A stretch of 61,891 nt of DNA, from assembly GCF_003852515.1 (NCBI RefSeq), contig NZ_QAJK01000034.1:11331-73221 (forward strand), in the 5' to 3' direction. How positions within the stretch are numbered: the stretch's first letter is position 1; every line of letters starts with the position of its first letter. The translations under genes were made by a program, and so were the position numbers. The notes below the pieces were generated by a model. It ran no database searches and was not told where the DNA came from. It saw only the letters and a list, made by a program, of their open reading frames with translations. This stretch comes from Variovorax sp. KBW07 (GTDB taxonomy: Bacteria; Pseudomonadota; Gammaproteobacteria; Burkholderiales; Burkholderiaceae_C). Shown one piece after another: positions 9,048-18,215 of the stretch.

Positions 9048-9731
9048 TCAGAGCAGCGCCACGACCCTTTCGGCCGTCACCTTGGCCGACTGCGGGTTCT
9101 GGCCAGTCACCAGTCGGCCGTCCACGACTGCCTTGGGGACGAACGGCAACAGGGCTTTCTCGAACCTCGCACCGCGCCGCTTCATCTCCTCCTCGGCGTT
9201 GTAGGGCACCTGCTTCGCGACCCCGGCGAGGACTTCCTCAGTCCACGAAAAGCCCGTGAGCCTGCGCCCGGCGACCAGCAGCGAGCCGTCGGACAGCCTG
9301 GTGTTCAGCAGCCCGCAGTACCCATGACACACCGACGCGACGACACCGCCGCGCTCGTAGATGTCGCGCGTGAGGCGTTGCAGCTCCTCGTCGTCGGGGA
9401 AGTCGTACATCACCGCATGGCCGCCGGTGAAGTAGATCGCATCGAAGTCCTTGGGGTCGATCTCGTCGGGCCGGGCGGTGTTGGACAGCAGCGCCATGAA
9501 GGCCGGGTCCGCCAGCCAGCGCTTGGCAGACACATCGAGGTTGGGCCACTTGAGGGAACGCGGCTCCAGCGGCGACAGGCCACCCTTGACGCTGACGAGC
9601 CGCTGCTCATAGCCTTGCGCGGCAAAGATGTCGTAGGCGTGCGTGAGCTCCGACAGCCACAGGCCCGTAGGCTCGGCTGGGTCGTCGAAATGAGCCACGT
9701 TGGTCACGACGAGCAGGATGCGGCGGGTCAT
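9048..9731 (-). CDS. DJ-1/PfpI family protein (Hsp31-like glyoxalase/deglycase type)
   Basis: A 227-residue single-domain class-I-glutamine-amidotransferase-like protein. The nucleophile elbow is ASVCHGYCGLLN (Cys about 137), with the acidic partner in FTGGHAVMYDFPDD. This insertion pattern matches Hsp31-type chaperone/glyoxalase III proteins that act on methylglyoxal without glutathione. ATG at 9731 is preferred over a GTG 9 nt upstream because GAAAGG lies at the right distance. It is the last gene of a leftward three-gene operon (ADC-like, reductase, this), which suggests a detoxification role for reactive carbonyls. Confidence 0.88.
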   Translation of the reverse strand: MTRRILLVVTNVAHFDDPAEPTGLWLSELTHAYDIFAAQGYEQRLVSVKGGLSPLEPRSLKWPNLDVSAKRWLADPAFMALLSNTARPDEIDPKDFDAIYFTGGHAVMYDFPDDEELQRLTRDIYERGGVVASVCHGYCGLLNTRLSDGSLLVAGRRLTGFSWTEEVLAGVAKQVPYNAEEEMKRRGARFEKALLPFVPKAVVDGRLVTGQNPQSAKVTAERVVALL

Positions 9732-9747
9732 CGATGGCACCTTTCTT

Positions 9748-10686
9748 TCAGGCAGCTTGGCGGCGGGACTCGTTGCGGATCGACTCCAGCCCGCGTTGAT
9801 ACGTCGTCACTTCGAACTCGGGAAACCGGCGCTTGAACTTCGTGGAGTCGAAGAGATTGTCGCGCTCGTACCGCGGCAGCAGTTCGCGCAATTCGCGCAC
9901 CTGGGTGGAGACCAGGCCCGCGGCTGTCAGCGTCCACCTGCCGAGCACCTTGTACGCGGCAGGCGTGCCGAAGACCTCCGCCGCCAGTGCAACGAACTGC
10001 CGGTAGGTGAGGCGATCGTCATCGCAGGGCAGGTGCCAGGTCTGCCCGAACGCATCAGGCGCATTGCCCAGGGCCGCCAGCGCGCGGCTGGCGTCGGGTG
10101 TCCAGATCAGCGTGCGGCGCGTGTCGTCGCGCACCGGCACTCGTGGCGCCTCGCCGGCCTTGAGCTTGTCGATGATCAGCGTGTTGGTGATGCTCTGCGT
10201 CTTGCCCGGACCGTAGAACTCGGGTGCCCGGCCGATGAGAACCGGAATGTCGCCCCGCGCCATCTCCTGCAGCACCATGGAGGCCATCTCGGCGCGCACC
10301 CGCCCCTTGCGGCCGACCGGTGCGAAGGGCGCGTCCTCGGTCAGCACGCGGTCGTCCTGCGGATACATGTAGGTGTTGTCGAAGTAGACGAACTTGGCAC
10401 CTGCGGCGCGGGTGGCGGCCAGCGCGTTGCGCAGCATCAACGGGAACTGTGTCTCCCACAGCACGGTGTCGGGCGGCAGGCCAGCTGTGAAATAGACGAT
10501 GCTGCTGCCTTTTACCGCCTCGGCTGCCTGCCCGGCATCGAGCAGGTCCGCGGGCGTAAGGATGTCGGTGTCGTTGACCTTTCGCGGACTGCGGCTCACG
10601 AGACGCAGGTCTCCCGCGGTCGTGCGCTGCAGTTCGCGTGCGAGTTCCACGGCGATCTGGCCGGTGGCACCCAGGATGGTTTGCAT
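9748..10686 (-). CDS. NAD(P)-dependent epimerase/dehydratase-like oxidoreductase
   Basis: A 312-residue extended-SDR/NmrA-like protein. It starts with a Rossmann fold, LGATGQIAVELARELQ, where the nucleotide-binding glycines are partly kept (GATGQI), and keeps the FVYFDNTYMYPQDD region (Tyr in place of a classic YxxxK). ATG at 10686 has GAGGAG 5-6 nt upstream. It lies 37 bp after the ADC-like gene and 16 bp before the DJ-1-like gene. Substrate cannot be told from the sequence; the neighbourhood points to carbonyl metabolism under MerR control. Confidence 0.87.
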   Translation of the reverse strand: MQTILGATGQIAVELARELQRTTAGDLRLVSRSPRKVNDTDILTPADLLDAGQAAEAVKGSSIVYFTAGLPPDTVLWETQFPLMLRNALAATRAAGAKFVYFDNTYMYPQDDRVLTEDAPFAPVGRKGRVRAEMASMVLQEMARGDIPVLIGRAPEFYGPGKTQSITNTLIIDKLKAGEAPRVPVRDDTRRTLIWTPDASRALAALGNAPDAFGQTWHLPCDDDRLTYRQFVALAAEVFGTPAAYKVLGRWTLTAAGLVSTQVRELRELLPRYERDNLFDSTKFKRRFPEFEVTTYQRGLESIRNESRRQAA

Positions 10687-10723
10687 GTTGGCTCCTCTGC
10701 TCAACGGGAAGACGGCCAGCGGG

Positions 10724-11710
10724 TCACAACGGCTTGGGCGAGTAGAGCGCGCTCTGGAACTCCGGCACGTACTCGTACTTCACCAGCTTGCCGAGCTTCA
10801 GCGCCTTGATGTAGGTCGACAGGCTGCCTTCGGTCAGCCCGAGCCTCACCGAGTCTGCGCTGGTGCTGCTGGCATGGCTGAGTTGGCGCGAGACGGCGTA
10901 GCCGGTCGTGAGCCGCCCCTTCTGGTCGATGTTGGTGAAGCTGTTCCTGACCATGGACTCCTTGCCGGACAGCTCATCGAGCTTGCGGGTTTCAAGGGTG
11001 ACGTCCAATTGCCTGGTTTGCGCATCGAAGATTTCGACGACAACCGAGTTGCCGGTCTCCTCGTAGCGGATGTCCGTCAGCCACTTGGGCAGGTTGTAGC
11101 CCACCACGCCGCGTACGCGGGCCAGTTCCGTGTTCACGGGCAGCTTGAGAACGTAGCCCCAGAAGTCGTTGGACACCGACTGGCCGAGCAGCGTGAAAGG
11201 GCCGAAGCTGGAGGAGCCCGGCTTGCTGGTGACGACGGACAGGCCGATCTCGTTGTAGCTGTCGTTGTCGCAGTAGCGGTAGCTGTAGGCCGTGAGCGCG
11301 ACCAGACCTCGGCCAGGCCAGACCTGCAGTGGCTGGACCTGCGCCAGCACCTCGGCCGGCATCAGCGACTTGAGCTGGTCCAGGTCCGCCGTGAAGATGG
11401 CGGTCACGCGGCTGTTCTTGTAATAGAAGTTCGGCGAATAGGACTCGAAGCCGATGTCCACCCGTTCCTTCTGGAGCTGCTTGAACCAGCTCATGTCGAC
11501 ATCCGGCGCCTCTGCCTCGACGACCGACAGCGGTGGATTCGAGCGATAGCGGTCATACAGTCCGCCTTTCATCACCGGGACCGGATGTCCGGCGATATCG
11601 ATGGTCGTACTTTCCGGCTGATCTGTGGACACAGCGCCGGCGGCCCAGGAGGCCCCCGTGAACAGGCTGATGGCCACACCGACCGACGCTGCAAGAGTTC
11701 TGGCATTCAT
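10724..11710 (-). CDS. Secreted acetoacetate-decarboxylase-like (ADC superfamily) protein
   Basis: A 328-residue protein with an N-terminal signal peptide (MNARTLAASVGVAISLFTG, then a cleavage-like ASWAAGA). The mature part resembles the ADC fold (MKGGLYDRYRSNPPL, VVGYNLPKWLTDIRYEE). Acetoacetate decarboxylases use a Lys Schiff base; a Lys is present in YNLPKWLTD, but I cannot confirm it is the catalytic one, and export makes a classical decarboxylase role doubtful. The start at 11710 gives the signal peptide; the frame continues 23 codons upstream into the regulator's operator. It is the first gene of the operon divergent from MerR. Confidence 0.8.
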   Translation of the reverse strand: MNARTLAASVGVAISLFTGASWAAGAVSTDQPESTTIDIAGHPVPVMKGGLYDRYRSNPPLSVVEAEAPDVDMSWFKQLQKERVDIGFESYSPNFYYKNSRVTAIFTADLDQLKSLMPAEVLAQVQPLQVWPGRGLVALTAYSYRYCDNDSYNEIGLSVVTSKPGSSSFGPFTLLGQSVSNDFWGYVLKLPVNTELARVRGVVGYNLPKWLTDIRYEETGNSVVVEIFDAQTRQLDVTLETRKLDELSGKESMVRNSFTNIDQKGRLTTGYAVSRQLSHASSTSADSVRLGLTEGSLSTYIKALKLGKLVKYEYVPEFQSALYSPKPL

Positions 11711-11739
11711 GGAATTCACCCGACAGATTGACAATGCCA

Positions 11740-11764
11740 GAACTCTAAGGTTAAAGTTAAGTTC
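11740..11764. promoter_or_regulatory. Imperfect dyad in the divergent promoter, likely MerR operator
   Basis: GAACT (11740-11744) and AGTTC (11760-11764) form a 25-bp imperfect inverted repeat with an A/T-rich centre that also carries GTTAA-A-GTTAA. It lies between the leftward operon and the rightward MerR gene. MerR-type regulators bind such dyads between over-spaced promoter boxes, so this is the expected operator of both transcripts. Confidence 0.55.
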
Positions 11765-11794
11765 AATGTCAAGCGACACTTCTTGGATGTCCAG

Positions 11795-12313
11795 ATGAAG
11801 ATCGGCGAACTGGCCAAGCGCACCGGTCTGGCAGCTTCACGCATCCGCTTCTACGAGAAGAGCGGCCTGCTCAGCACAGTCGAGCGCAGGGAAAACGGCT
11901 ACCGCCAGTACGGGCCGGAGGCGCTCTGGATGCTGGAAATCATTGCCAGTGCCCAGAGTGCGGGCTTCTCGCTCGACGAAATTCGGAGCCTTCTGCCTGA
12001 CTCCCAGGCGACGTGGCAGCACGACGCCCTGTTGGAAAGCCTGCAGCGCAAGGTTGCCGAGATCGAGCTGTTGCAACAGCGGCTGGCGCATAACAAGGCG
12101 CAGCTGATCGTGGCCATCGAGAGCATGAAGAAACGGCCCGAAGAAATGGCCTGCGCGGACCGGCCCAATTGGGTGCTGAACCAACTTCGAGAAACTGTAG
12201 CGCCGGCGTCCCATCCTTCGTCAAGCACCGACGCAACTGCGGTAGACGAGGCCGGTCGCGGGCCAATCGCCAGCGCCAAGCGCCGACTATCTGTTGGATT
12301 TCGCCGACCCTGA
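11795..12313 (+). CDS. MerR-family transcriptional regulator
   Basis: A 172-residue regulator with the MerR winged helix at the N-terminus (MKIGELAKRTGLAASRIRFY, then ENGYRQYG) and a coiled-coil dimer helix about residues 80-120 (LQRKVAEIELLQQRLAHNKA). The tail after 130 is disordered and contains one Cys (MACADRP), so a metal or redox sensor site is not evident. ATG at 11795 begins the conserved fold. It is divergent from the ADC/reductase/DJ-1 operon, which it most likely activates; the inducer may be a reactive carbonyl or similar compound (inference). Confidence 0.9.
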   Translation: MKIGELAKRTGLAASRIRFYEKSGLLSTVERRENGYRQYGPEALWMLEIIASAQSAGFSLDEIRSLLPDSQATWQHDALLESLQRKVAEIELLQQRLAHNKAQLIVAIESMKKRPEEMACADRPNWVLNQLRETVAPASHPSSSTDATAVDEAGRGPIASAKRRLSVGFRRP

Positions 12314-12791
12314 CCCGAGGGAGATGCGAATAGAAACTTGGGCTGATTTCTACCAGCGGTCCCAGATGCTCTCGGTATTCGGCGGAAATGCCGGGTCAGG
12401 ATTCCATGGAGATCAATAACCAATTTTCAATGGCGCACCAACCAAGGTCCAGAGGCGTTCCACAGCAATGATTCCAGCATTGCCCAAAGTCGGCTGCTGT
12501 TGTTAGCTGTCGTTCACGGCAACTTCTGCGACCGACAGCATTCAGTCTGAAGCTGCCATCCAGATTGACTTGCGCTGGGCAGCCTGCGACAAGCCCTACT
12601 CCATTCCATCGACACCAGCCACCACCCCATGCGTACCTCAAGAACGTACTGCAGCGCCTGCCCACACACAGGGCCAGTCCCATTGATGAGTTGCATCCCC
12701 ACGACCGGCACCCCATACGCCAATCTACACAACGGACGGCCGACTTCATGCTCGACCGTCAATTTGGTCCAACGGATTGACGACCCCGTTA
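12314..12791. other. Gene-free stretch with a decayed IS66 tail
   Basis: About 480 bp between the MerR gene and the SDR gene. Apart from the IS66 tnpC relic at 12625-12720 I see only short open frames with no support. Stop codons and mixed codon use suggest old insertion debris. Confidence 0.55.
12625..12720 (+). mobile_element. Relic of an IS66-family TnpC C-terminus
   Basis: In one frame the DNA reads PHAYLKNVLQRLPTHRASPI followed by DELHPH. This is the characteristic last ~30 residues of IS66 transposases (consensus DPYAYLKDVLTRLPTQRASE..ELLPH). No other part of the element is visible nearby, so only a fragment survives. It is not the same copy as the IS66-derived cassette at 37625-41502. 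Confidence 0.65.
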
Positions 12792-13556
12792 TCAAGTGCG
12801 ATTGATCGACACCCCTCCATCAACAAGCAGCGCCGCACCAGTCATGAACGACGCAGCATCAGACGCCATATAGAGAGCCGACTTCGCCAACTCTTCCGGC
12901 GTAGCAATGCGCTTGAGCGCATGCAGCCCGGCCACATGCGCCATCGCTTCAGGCGAGTCGCTCATCTCCCGGCCCATTGGCGTATCGACGCCGCCGGGAA
13001 GAATCGCATTGACGCGAATCGCCCTCGGGCCCAATTCGGCGGCTAGCGATTGGGTCAATCCGATCAGCCCGGCCTTGCTGGCGGCGTAGGCCGCGACACC
13101 CGGAAATCCGACGGTGTAGCCAACGAAGGTCGAGGTGAAGATGATGCTTCCGGCACCACGAGCCAGCATCGCCGGTATCTGATGCTTCGCCCCAAAAAAT
13201 GCGCTGGTGAGATTGGTGGCGATGGTGTCGCTCCAGCCTGCCGCCGATATGGCTGATGTAGGGCCCATTTCGCCGAGCGTCCCCGCGTTGTTGAACGCGA
13301 TGTCCAAGCCGCCGAAACGGTCGATGGCCGTCTGAACGAGAGCATGCGCATGTTCTTCCTCCCGTACGTCGCCCGCGACGCAAACGGCTCTCCCGCCCTT
13401 GCCGGTGATCTCTTCCACGAGGCTTTCCAGTTCGGCCCTGCGGCGACCGGCAACGACCACTGCCGCGCCCTCGCGCGCGAAGAGCCGCGCCGTGGCGCGC
13501 CCGATTCCTGAGCTGGCGCCAGTCACGATCGCGACCTTCTTTGCAAGCACATCCAT
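12792..13556 (-). CDS. SDR-family oxidoreductase (classical)
   Basis: A 254-residue short-chain dehydrogenase/reductase. It has the cofactor motif TGASSGIG (residues about 13-20), the NNAG motif (about 90), a catalytic Ser in IIFTSTFVG and the YAASK catalytic Tyr/Lys pair near 157-161. GRRR after strand 2 suggests NADP preference. It ends with the usual ASFMTGAALLVDGG. It stands alone, leftward; substrate unknown. Confidence 0.92.
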   Translation of the reverse strand: MDVLAKKVAIVTGASSGIGRATARLFAREGAAVVVAGRRRAELESLVEEITGKGGRAVCVAGDVREEEHAHALVQTAIDRFGGLDIAFNNAGTLGEMGPTSAISAAGWSDTIATNLTSAFFGAKHQIPAMLARGAGSIIFTSTFVGYTVGFPGVAAYAASKAGLIGLTQSLAAELGPRAIRVNAILPGGVDTPMGREMSDSPEAMAHVAGLHALKRIATPEELAKSALYMASDAASFMTGAALLVDGGVSINRT

Positions 13557-13840
13557 ATTTCTCTAGCCCACATATTGAGTTGGTGAGCGCGCAGCATGTT
13601 CGCTGGGGCATTTCGTGTCTGGTCGTTTGTGGACATCCGATTTCGATTGAATTCGCACGACGAATGGCTGGCTCCGCTTTAGGTCGTCAGTCAAGGTGAA
13701 GCGGCTGGGCGCCTGCCTCGTTGGCACCACACAGCAAGCGCGGCCCCGCCCTGTTTGCTACGCCGCATCCGCCCCCAACAAGGGCGCTGCCGCGACCAAG
13801 GCAAAATTCCAATCGCCGCGCCGGTCGGCCCCGCTCCCCC

Positions 13841-16021
13841 ATGCCGCCTCTCTTGCCCATCACCCCGCCCGAACCTCCCGTCGCCAGGCCCCGCCCCGGC
13901 CGGCGCACGCTCTACGCCTGGGCGGCGGCAGTCGCAGCCGCACTCCTCCTCATCGCCATCGCCGCCCAATGGTCCGCCACCCGCGAAGCAAGCTTCCAGG
14001 CCGACTCGATCCGTCGCGCCATGGAAGTCCACGTGCTCGGCCTGCGCGACGCGGCGGGCAAGTACAGCTACCTGCCCTTCACCGCCGGCATGCACCCCGA
14101 GGTGCTGGCCGTGCTGGCCCACCCGCAAGACCCGGCCACCCGGCAGCGCGCCAACCGCTACATCGAAGAAGTGAACCGCCTGGCGGGCTCCGACGACCTG
14201 TACGTGAGCGACCTGCAGGGCCTGACGCTGGCTGCGAGCAACTGGGCCACGTCGCACAGCTTCGTCGGGCAGTCGTATGCCAACCGGCCGTACTTCATCG
14301 ACGCGCGGGCGGGCCGCAGCGGCATGTTCTACGGCGTGGGCCAGACGACCGGCGAGCCGGGGCTGTTCATCTCGGCGCCGGTGCGCGCGGACAGCGGCGC
14401 GGTGCTGGGGGTGGTGACGGTCAAGGTCAGCCTGCGCCAGCTGCAGGCGACCTGGGCCTTCGTGCGCGACCCGATCCTGCTGACCGACGCGCGCGGCATC
14501 GTGTTCCTCAGTTCAGTGCCGGGGTGGATGTACGAGGCCAATCGCTCCCTCTCCGAGACTGAGCTGGGCTGGGTGCAGCGCCACCAGCAATACGGCAGCC
14601 GCACGCGCTTTCCGCTGCTGCCCTGGAAGGTGGCGCAACTCGACGGGCAAGCGGGCTACCTGGTGCGCACCGACATCGACGGCAAGCCGCGCCGCTTCCT
14701 GGCGGTAGACGAAGCATTGCCCGACCTGGGCTGGACGCTGACGGTGATGGCCGACCACTCGGAAGTCACGCAGGCGCGTGAACGCACCTGGATGCTGGGC
14801 CTGCTGTTCGCCGGCGTGCTGCTGCTGGGCGGCCTGTACTGGCAACTGCGCGAGCGCCGCTTTGCCGAGCAGCGCGATGCGCGGCGCGACCTGGAGCTGC
14901 GGGTGCGCGAGCGCACCCACGCGCTCGATGAAGCCCACGCCTTTCGCAAGGCGATGGAAGACTCGCTGCTGGTCGGCATGCGCGCACGCGACCTGGAAGG
15001 CCGCATCATCTACGTCAACCCGGCCTTCTGCGAAATGACGGGCTACAGCGCCGACGAACTGCTGGGCCGCCAGCCGCCCTACCCGTACTGGCACCCCGAC
15101 GACACCGCGCAGCACTGGCGCGAGTACGAAACCATGATGAGCGGGCAATCGGCGCTGTCGGGCTTCGAATCGAATGTGCGGCACCGCGACGGGCATGAGG
15201 TCATCACCATGGTCTACACGGCGCGGCTGATCGATGCCGACGGGCGCCACAGCGGGTGGATGAGCTCGGTGGTGGACATCACCGAGCAGAAGCGCGCCGA
15301 GCTTCGCCAGCGCCAGAACGACGAGCAGTTGCAGCACGCGCAACGGCTGGCCAGCCTGGGCGAGATGGCCTCGACGCTGGCGCACGAACTGAACCAGCCG
15401 TTGATGGCGTTGAGCAATTTCGCCAGCGCGGCCAAGGCTTTTGCGGAGCAGGGCAACCAGTCGTTGCTGGTCAGCAGCCTCGACGAAACCGTGGCGCAGG
15501 CGCAGCGCAGTGCCGAGATCGTGCGGCGCATCCGCGGCTTCGTGCGTCAGCGCACGGTGGGCACCGAAGACTGCGCGGTGGCCGCGCTGGTAACGAATGC
15601 GCTGGCGCTGCTGCAGGGCGAAATGCGGCTGCGGCAAGCCCGCGCCGAGGTGCGCATTCCGCCCGCGCTGCCTGCCGTGCGCGGCGACCGCGTGCTGCTG
15701 GAGCAGGTGCTGCTGAACCTGCTGTCGAACAGCCTGCAGGCCATGCAGGCGACGCCGCAGGAACAACGGGTGGTCGAGGTCGAGGCCGAAGTGCGCGATG
15801 GCCGCATGCACATCCGCGTGGCCGACCATGGGCCGGGCATCGATGCCGCGCTGGCCGAGCAGGTGTTCGCGCCCTTCTTCACGACCAAGGCCGGCGGCCT
15901 GGGGCTGGGGCTGAACATCTGCCGCACCATCGTGGAGGCCCACCGCGGCCGCCTGTCTTTTGCCGACCGGGCCGGCGGCGGCACGGTCTTTACCCTGGAA
16001 CTGGAGATTTCACCGCCATGA
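13841..16021 (+). CDS. Membrane sensor histidine kinase (Cache-type sensor, PAS, HisKA, HATPase)
   Basis: A 726-residue kinase of DctB-like layout. Transmembrane helix 1 lies about residues 25-47, a periplasmic Cache-like sensor about 50-305, helix 2 about 315-337 (TWMLGLLFAGVLLLGGLYW), a PAS domain about 375-480 (IIYVNPAFCEMTGYSADELL), HisKA with phospho-acceptor His near 515 (AHELNQPLMALSNF), and HATPase with NLLSNSLQAM, DHGPGID and GGLGLGLNIC. I chose the ATG at 13841. The stop overlaps the next start (ATGA), so kinase and regulator are translated together. The adjoining MHS transporter suggests it senses an organic acid (inference). Confidence 0.92.
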   Translation: MPPLLPITPPEPPVARPRPGRRTLYAWAAAVAAALLLIAIAAQWSATREASFQADSIRRAMEVHVLGLRDAAGKYSYLPFTAGMHPEVLAVLAHPQDPATRQRANRYIEEVNRLAGSDDLYVSDLQGLTLAASNWATSHSFVGQSYANRPYFIDARAGRSGMFYGVGQTTGEPGLFISAPVRADSGAVLGVVTVKVSLRQLQATWAFVRDPILLTDARGIVFLSSVPGWMYEANRSLSETELGWVQRHQQYGSRTRFPLLPWKVAQLDGQAGYLVRTDIDGKPRRFLAVDEALPDLGWTLTVMADHSEVTQARERTWMLGLLFAGVLLLGGLYWQLRERRFAEQRDARRDLELRVRERTHALDEAHAFRKAMEDSLLVGMRARDLEGRIIYVNPAFCEMTGYSADELLGRQPPYPYWHPDDTAQHWREYETMMSGQSALSGFESNVRHRDGHEVITMVYTARLIDADGRHSGWMSSVVDITEQKRAELRQRQNDEQLQHAQRLASLGEMASTLAHELNQPLMALSNFASAAKAFAEQGNQSLLVSSLDETVAQAQRSAEIVRRIRGFVRQRTVGTEDCAVAALVTNALALLQGEMRLRQARAEVRIPPALPAVRGDRVLLEQVLLNLLSNSLQAMQATPQEQRVVEVEAEVRDGRMHIRVADHGPGIDAALAEQVFAPFFTTKAGGLGLGLNICRTIVEAHRGRLSFADRAGGGTVFTLELEISPP

Positions 16022-16632
16022 ATGCGCCTGCCAACAACCTGTGCATCGTGGACGACGACGAGGCTGTGCGCCGCTCGCTCGGCCTGCTGCTGCTGTCGCG
16101 CGGCTATGCGGTGCAGACCTTCGCCTCGGGCGAAGATTTCCTGGCCGGCGCCGACCTGCAGCGCGCGGGCTGCGCCATCCTGGACCTGCGCATGAGCGGC
16201 ATGAGCGGGCTGCAGGTGTTCGATGCGCTGCGCGCGCAAGACAGCCCGCTGGTCGTGCTGTTTCTCTCGGGCCACGGCGACATTCCGATGGCGGTGGAGG
16301 CGGTGCAGAACGGCGCCTTCGGCTGGCTCGAAAAGCCCTGCAACGACGAGCGCCTGCTCGACAGCATCGCCCGCGCCCTGCGGCAGGCCGGCGAAATTGC
16401 CGTGCGCCGGCAGGCCCGCCAGGCCGCGCAGGCGCTTTGGGCCAAGCTGACCCCGCGCGAGATGCAGGTGGCCCGGCTGGTGGCCGAGGGCCTGCCCAAC
16501 AAGCGCATTGCGCTCGAGCTCGCGCCGCTGGAGCTGCGCACCGTGGAAACCCACCGCGCCCACGTGTTCGCCAAGCTGGGGCTGTCGAACAGCCACGAGC
16601 TGGACCGCTTCCTGCGCGAACACGCCTTGTAA
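16018..16632 (+). CDS. FixJ/NarL-type response regulator
   Basis: A 204-residue regulator. The receiver domain covers residues 1-120 with acidic pocket VDDDE (11-15), phospho-acceptor Asp56 in ILDLRMSG, Thr/Ser position in LFLSGHGD and Lys about 106 in LEKPCND. A LuxR-type HTH follows (LTPREMQVARLVAEGLPNKR, then VETHRAHVFAKLG). It overlaps the kinase gene by 4 nt, so they form a pair. The likely target is the MHS transporter gene 150 bp downstream. Confidence 0.93.
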   Translation: MNAPANNLCIVDDDEAVRRSLGLLLLSRGYAVQTFASGEDFLAGADLQRAGCAILDLRMSGMSGLQVFDALRAQDSPLVVLFLSGHGDIPMAVEAVQNGAFGWLEKPCNDERLLDSIARALRQAGEIAVRRQARQAAQALWAKLTPREMQVARLVAEGLPNKRIALELAPLELRTVETHRAHVFAKLGLSNSHELDRFLREHAL

Positions 16633-16639
16633 GCCTTTC

Positions 16640-16670
16640 TAGGTATTTACCCTTGCGTACAGGTACGTAG
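16640..16670 (+). promoter_or_regulatory. Candidate response-regulator box before the MHS transporter
   Basis: AGGTA occurs at 16641 and again at 16661, exactly 20 bp apart, inside the runs AGGTATTTACCC and AGGTACGTAG. Two copies two helical turns apart fit dimer binding by a LuxR-type regulator. It lies in the 151-bp gap between the regulator and transporter genes. Confidence 0.35.
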
Positions 16671-16783
16671 CCGGTCGGCGGGCGGTTACGGACGACGGCC
16701 GGGCGGCGGCCCGACAGACTCGTGGCCACGGCTTCAGGCGGCCCCGCGGCGGGTCGCGGCCGGAGACAAGGACCCCTTCCCCC

Positions 16784-18118
16784 ATGACCGCCAACGCCAC
16801 GACAGTCACCGCCGGCGCCTCCAGCCCGGCCGACTCCACCCCCTACACCTTCGAAGAAAAGCGCAAGCGCATCTTCGCGATCTTTGCCGCTTCGTCCGGC
16901 AACCTGGTGGAGTGGTTCGACTTCTACGTCTACGCCTTCTGCGCCATCTATTTCGCGCCGGCGTTCTTTCCCAAGTCGGACCCCACCGTTCAGCTGCTGA
17001 ACACCGCCGGCGTGTTCGCGGCCGGCTTCCTGATGCGCCCCATCGGCGGTTGGCTGTTCGGCCGGCTGGCCGACCGCAAGGGCCGCAAGACTTCGATGGT
17101 GACCTCGGTGGTCATGATGTGCGTCGGCTCGCTGGTCATCGCCTGCCTGCCCACCTACGCGCAGATCGGTGCCGCCGCGCCGGCGCTGCTGCTGGCCGCG
17201 CGGCTGCTGCAGGGCCTGTCGGTCGGCGGCGAGTACGGCACCACCGCCACCTACATGAGCGAAGTGGCCATGCGCGGACAGCGCGGCTTCTTCTCGTCGT
17301 TCCAGTACGTCACGCTGATCGGCGGCCAGCTGCTGGCCGTGGTCGTGGTGGTGCTGCTGCAGCAGTTCCTGGACGACGGCGAGCTGCGCAGCTGGGGCTG
17401 GCGCATTCCCTTCGTGCTGGGCGCCGTGGCCGCCGTCGTGGCGCTGATGCTGCGCCGCACGCTGACGGAAACCGCCAGCACCAAGACCCTGGCCGCCAAG
17501 GGCGCCGGCACCATGGCCGAGCTGTTCAAGAACCACAAGCGCGCTTTCTTCGTGGTGCTGGGCTACACGGCTGGCGGCTCGCTCATCTTCTATACCTTCA
17601 CCACGTACATGCAGAAGTACCTGGTGAACTCGGCCGGCATGTCGATCAAGACCGCCAGCAACGTCATGACGGCCTGCCTGTTCATCTACATGTGCATGCA
17701 GCCGCTGTTCGGCGCGCTGTCGGACCGCATCGGCCGGCGCAGCAACATGCTGCTGTTCGGCGCGCTCGGCGTGCTGATGACCGTGCCCGTGCTCACCAGC
17801 CTGCAGAGCGTGAGCAGCCCGCTGATGGCCGGCATCCTGATCACCCTGGCACTGGCCGTGGTGAGCTTCTACACCTCGATCAGCGGCATCGTGAAGGCCG
17901 AGATGTTCCCGCCCGAGATCCGCGCTCTGGGCGTGGGGCTGTCGTATGCGGTGGGCAATGCCATCTTCGGCGGCAGCGCGGAATATGTGGCGCTGGGCCT
18001 AAAGTCGATCGGGCACGAGTCGTACTTCTACTGGTACGTGACGGCAATGATGGCCGTGGCGTTCCTGGTGAGCCTGCTGCTGCCGAAGCAGGCGACTTAC
18101 CTGCACAGCGACAAGTAA
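16784..18118 (+). CDS. MFS transporter, metabolite:H+ symporter (MHS) family
   Basis: A 444-residue inner-membrane permease with 12 predicted helices. The family signs are [15 protein letters not shown] in helix 1, the loop motif [13 protein letters not shown] between helices 2 and 3, [12 protein letters not shown] in helix 4 and [13 protein letters not shown] between helices 8 and 9. MHS members (KgtP, ProP, citrate carriers) take up organic acids or osmolytes with protons. It directly follows a DctB/DctR-like two-component pair, which argues for a carboxylate substrate. The exact substrate cannot be read from sequence. Confidence 0.92.
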   Translation: MTANATTVTAGASSPADSTPYTFEEKRKRIFAIFAASSGNLVEWFDFYVYAFCAIYFAPAFFPKSDPTVQLLNTAGVFAAGFLMRPIGGWLFGRLADRKGRKTSMVTSVVMMCVGSLVIACLPTYAQIGAAAPALLLAARLLQGLSVGGEYGTTATYMSEVAMRGQRGFFSSFQYVTLIGGQLLAVVVVVLLQQFLDDGELRSWGWRIPFVLGAVAAVVALMLRRTLTETASTKTLAAKGAGTMAELFKNHKRAFFVVLGYTAGGSLIFYTFTTYMQKYLVNSAGMSIKTASNVMTACLFIYMCMQPLFGALSDRIGRRSNMLLFGALGVLMTVPVLTSLQSVSSPLMAGILITLALAVVSFYTSISGIVKAEMFPPEIRALGVGLSYAVGNAIFGGSAEYVALGLKSIGHESYFYWYVTAMMAVAFLVSLLLPKQATYLHSDK

Positions 18119-18215
18119 GACGCAGAGAGCACGGCGGAGGCGGCGGGCGCGCCGAGTGGGTTCGGCTTCAGGTCAAATCGGGCCTGCACGACCCCACGGA
18201 AAAGGACGGACCGCC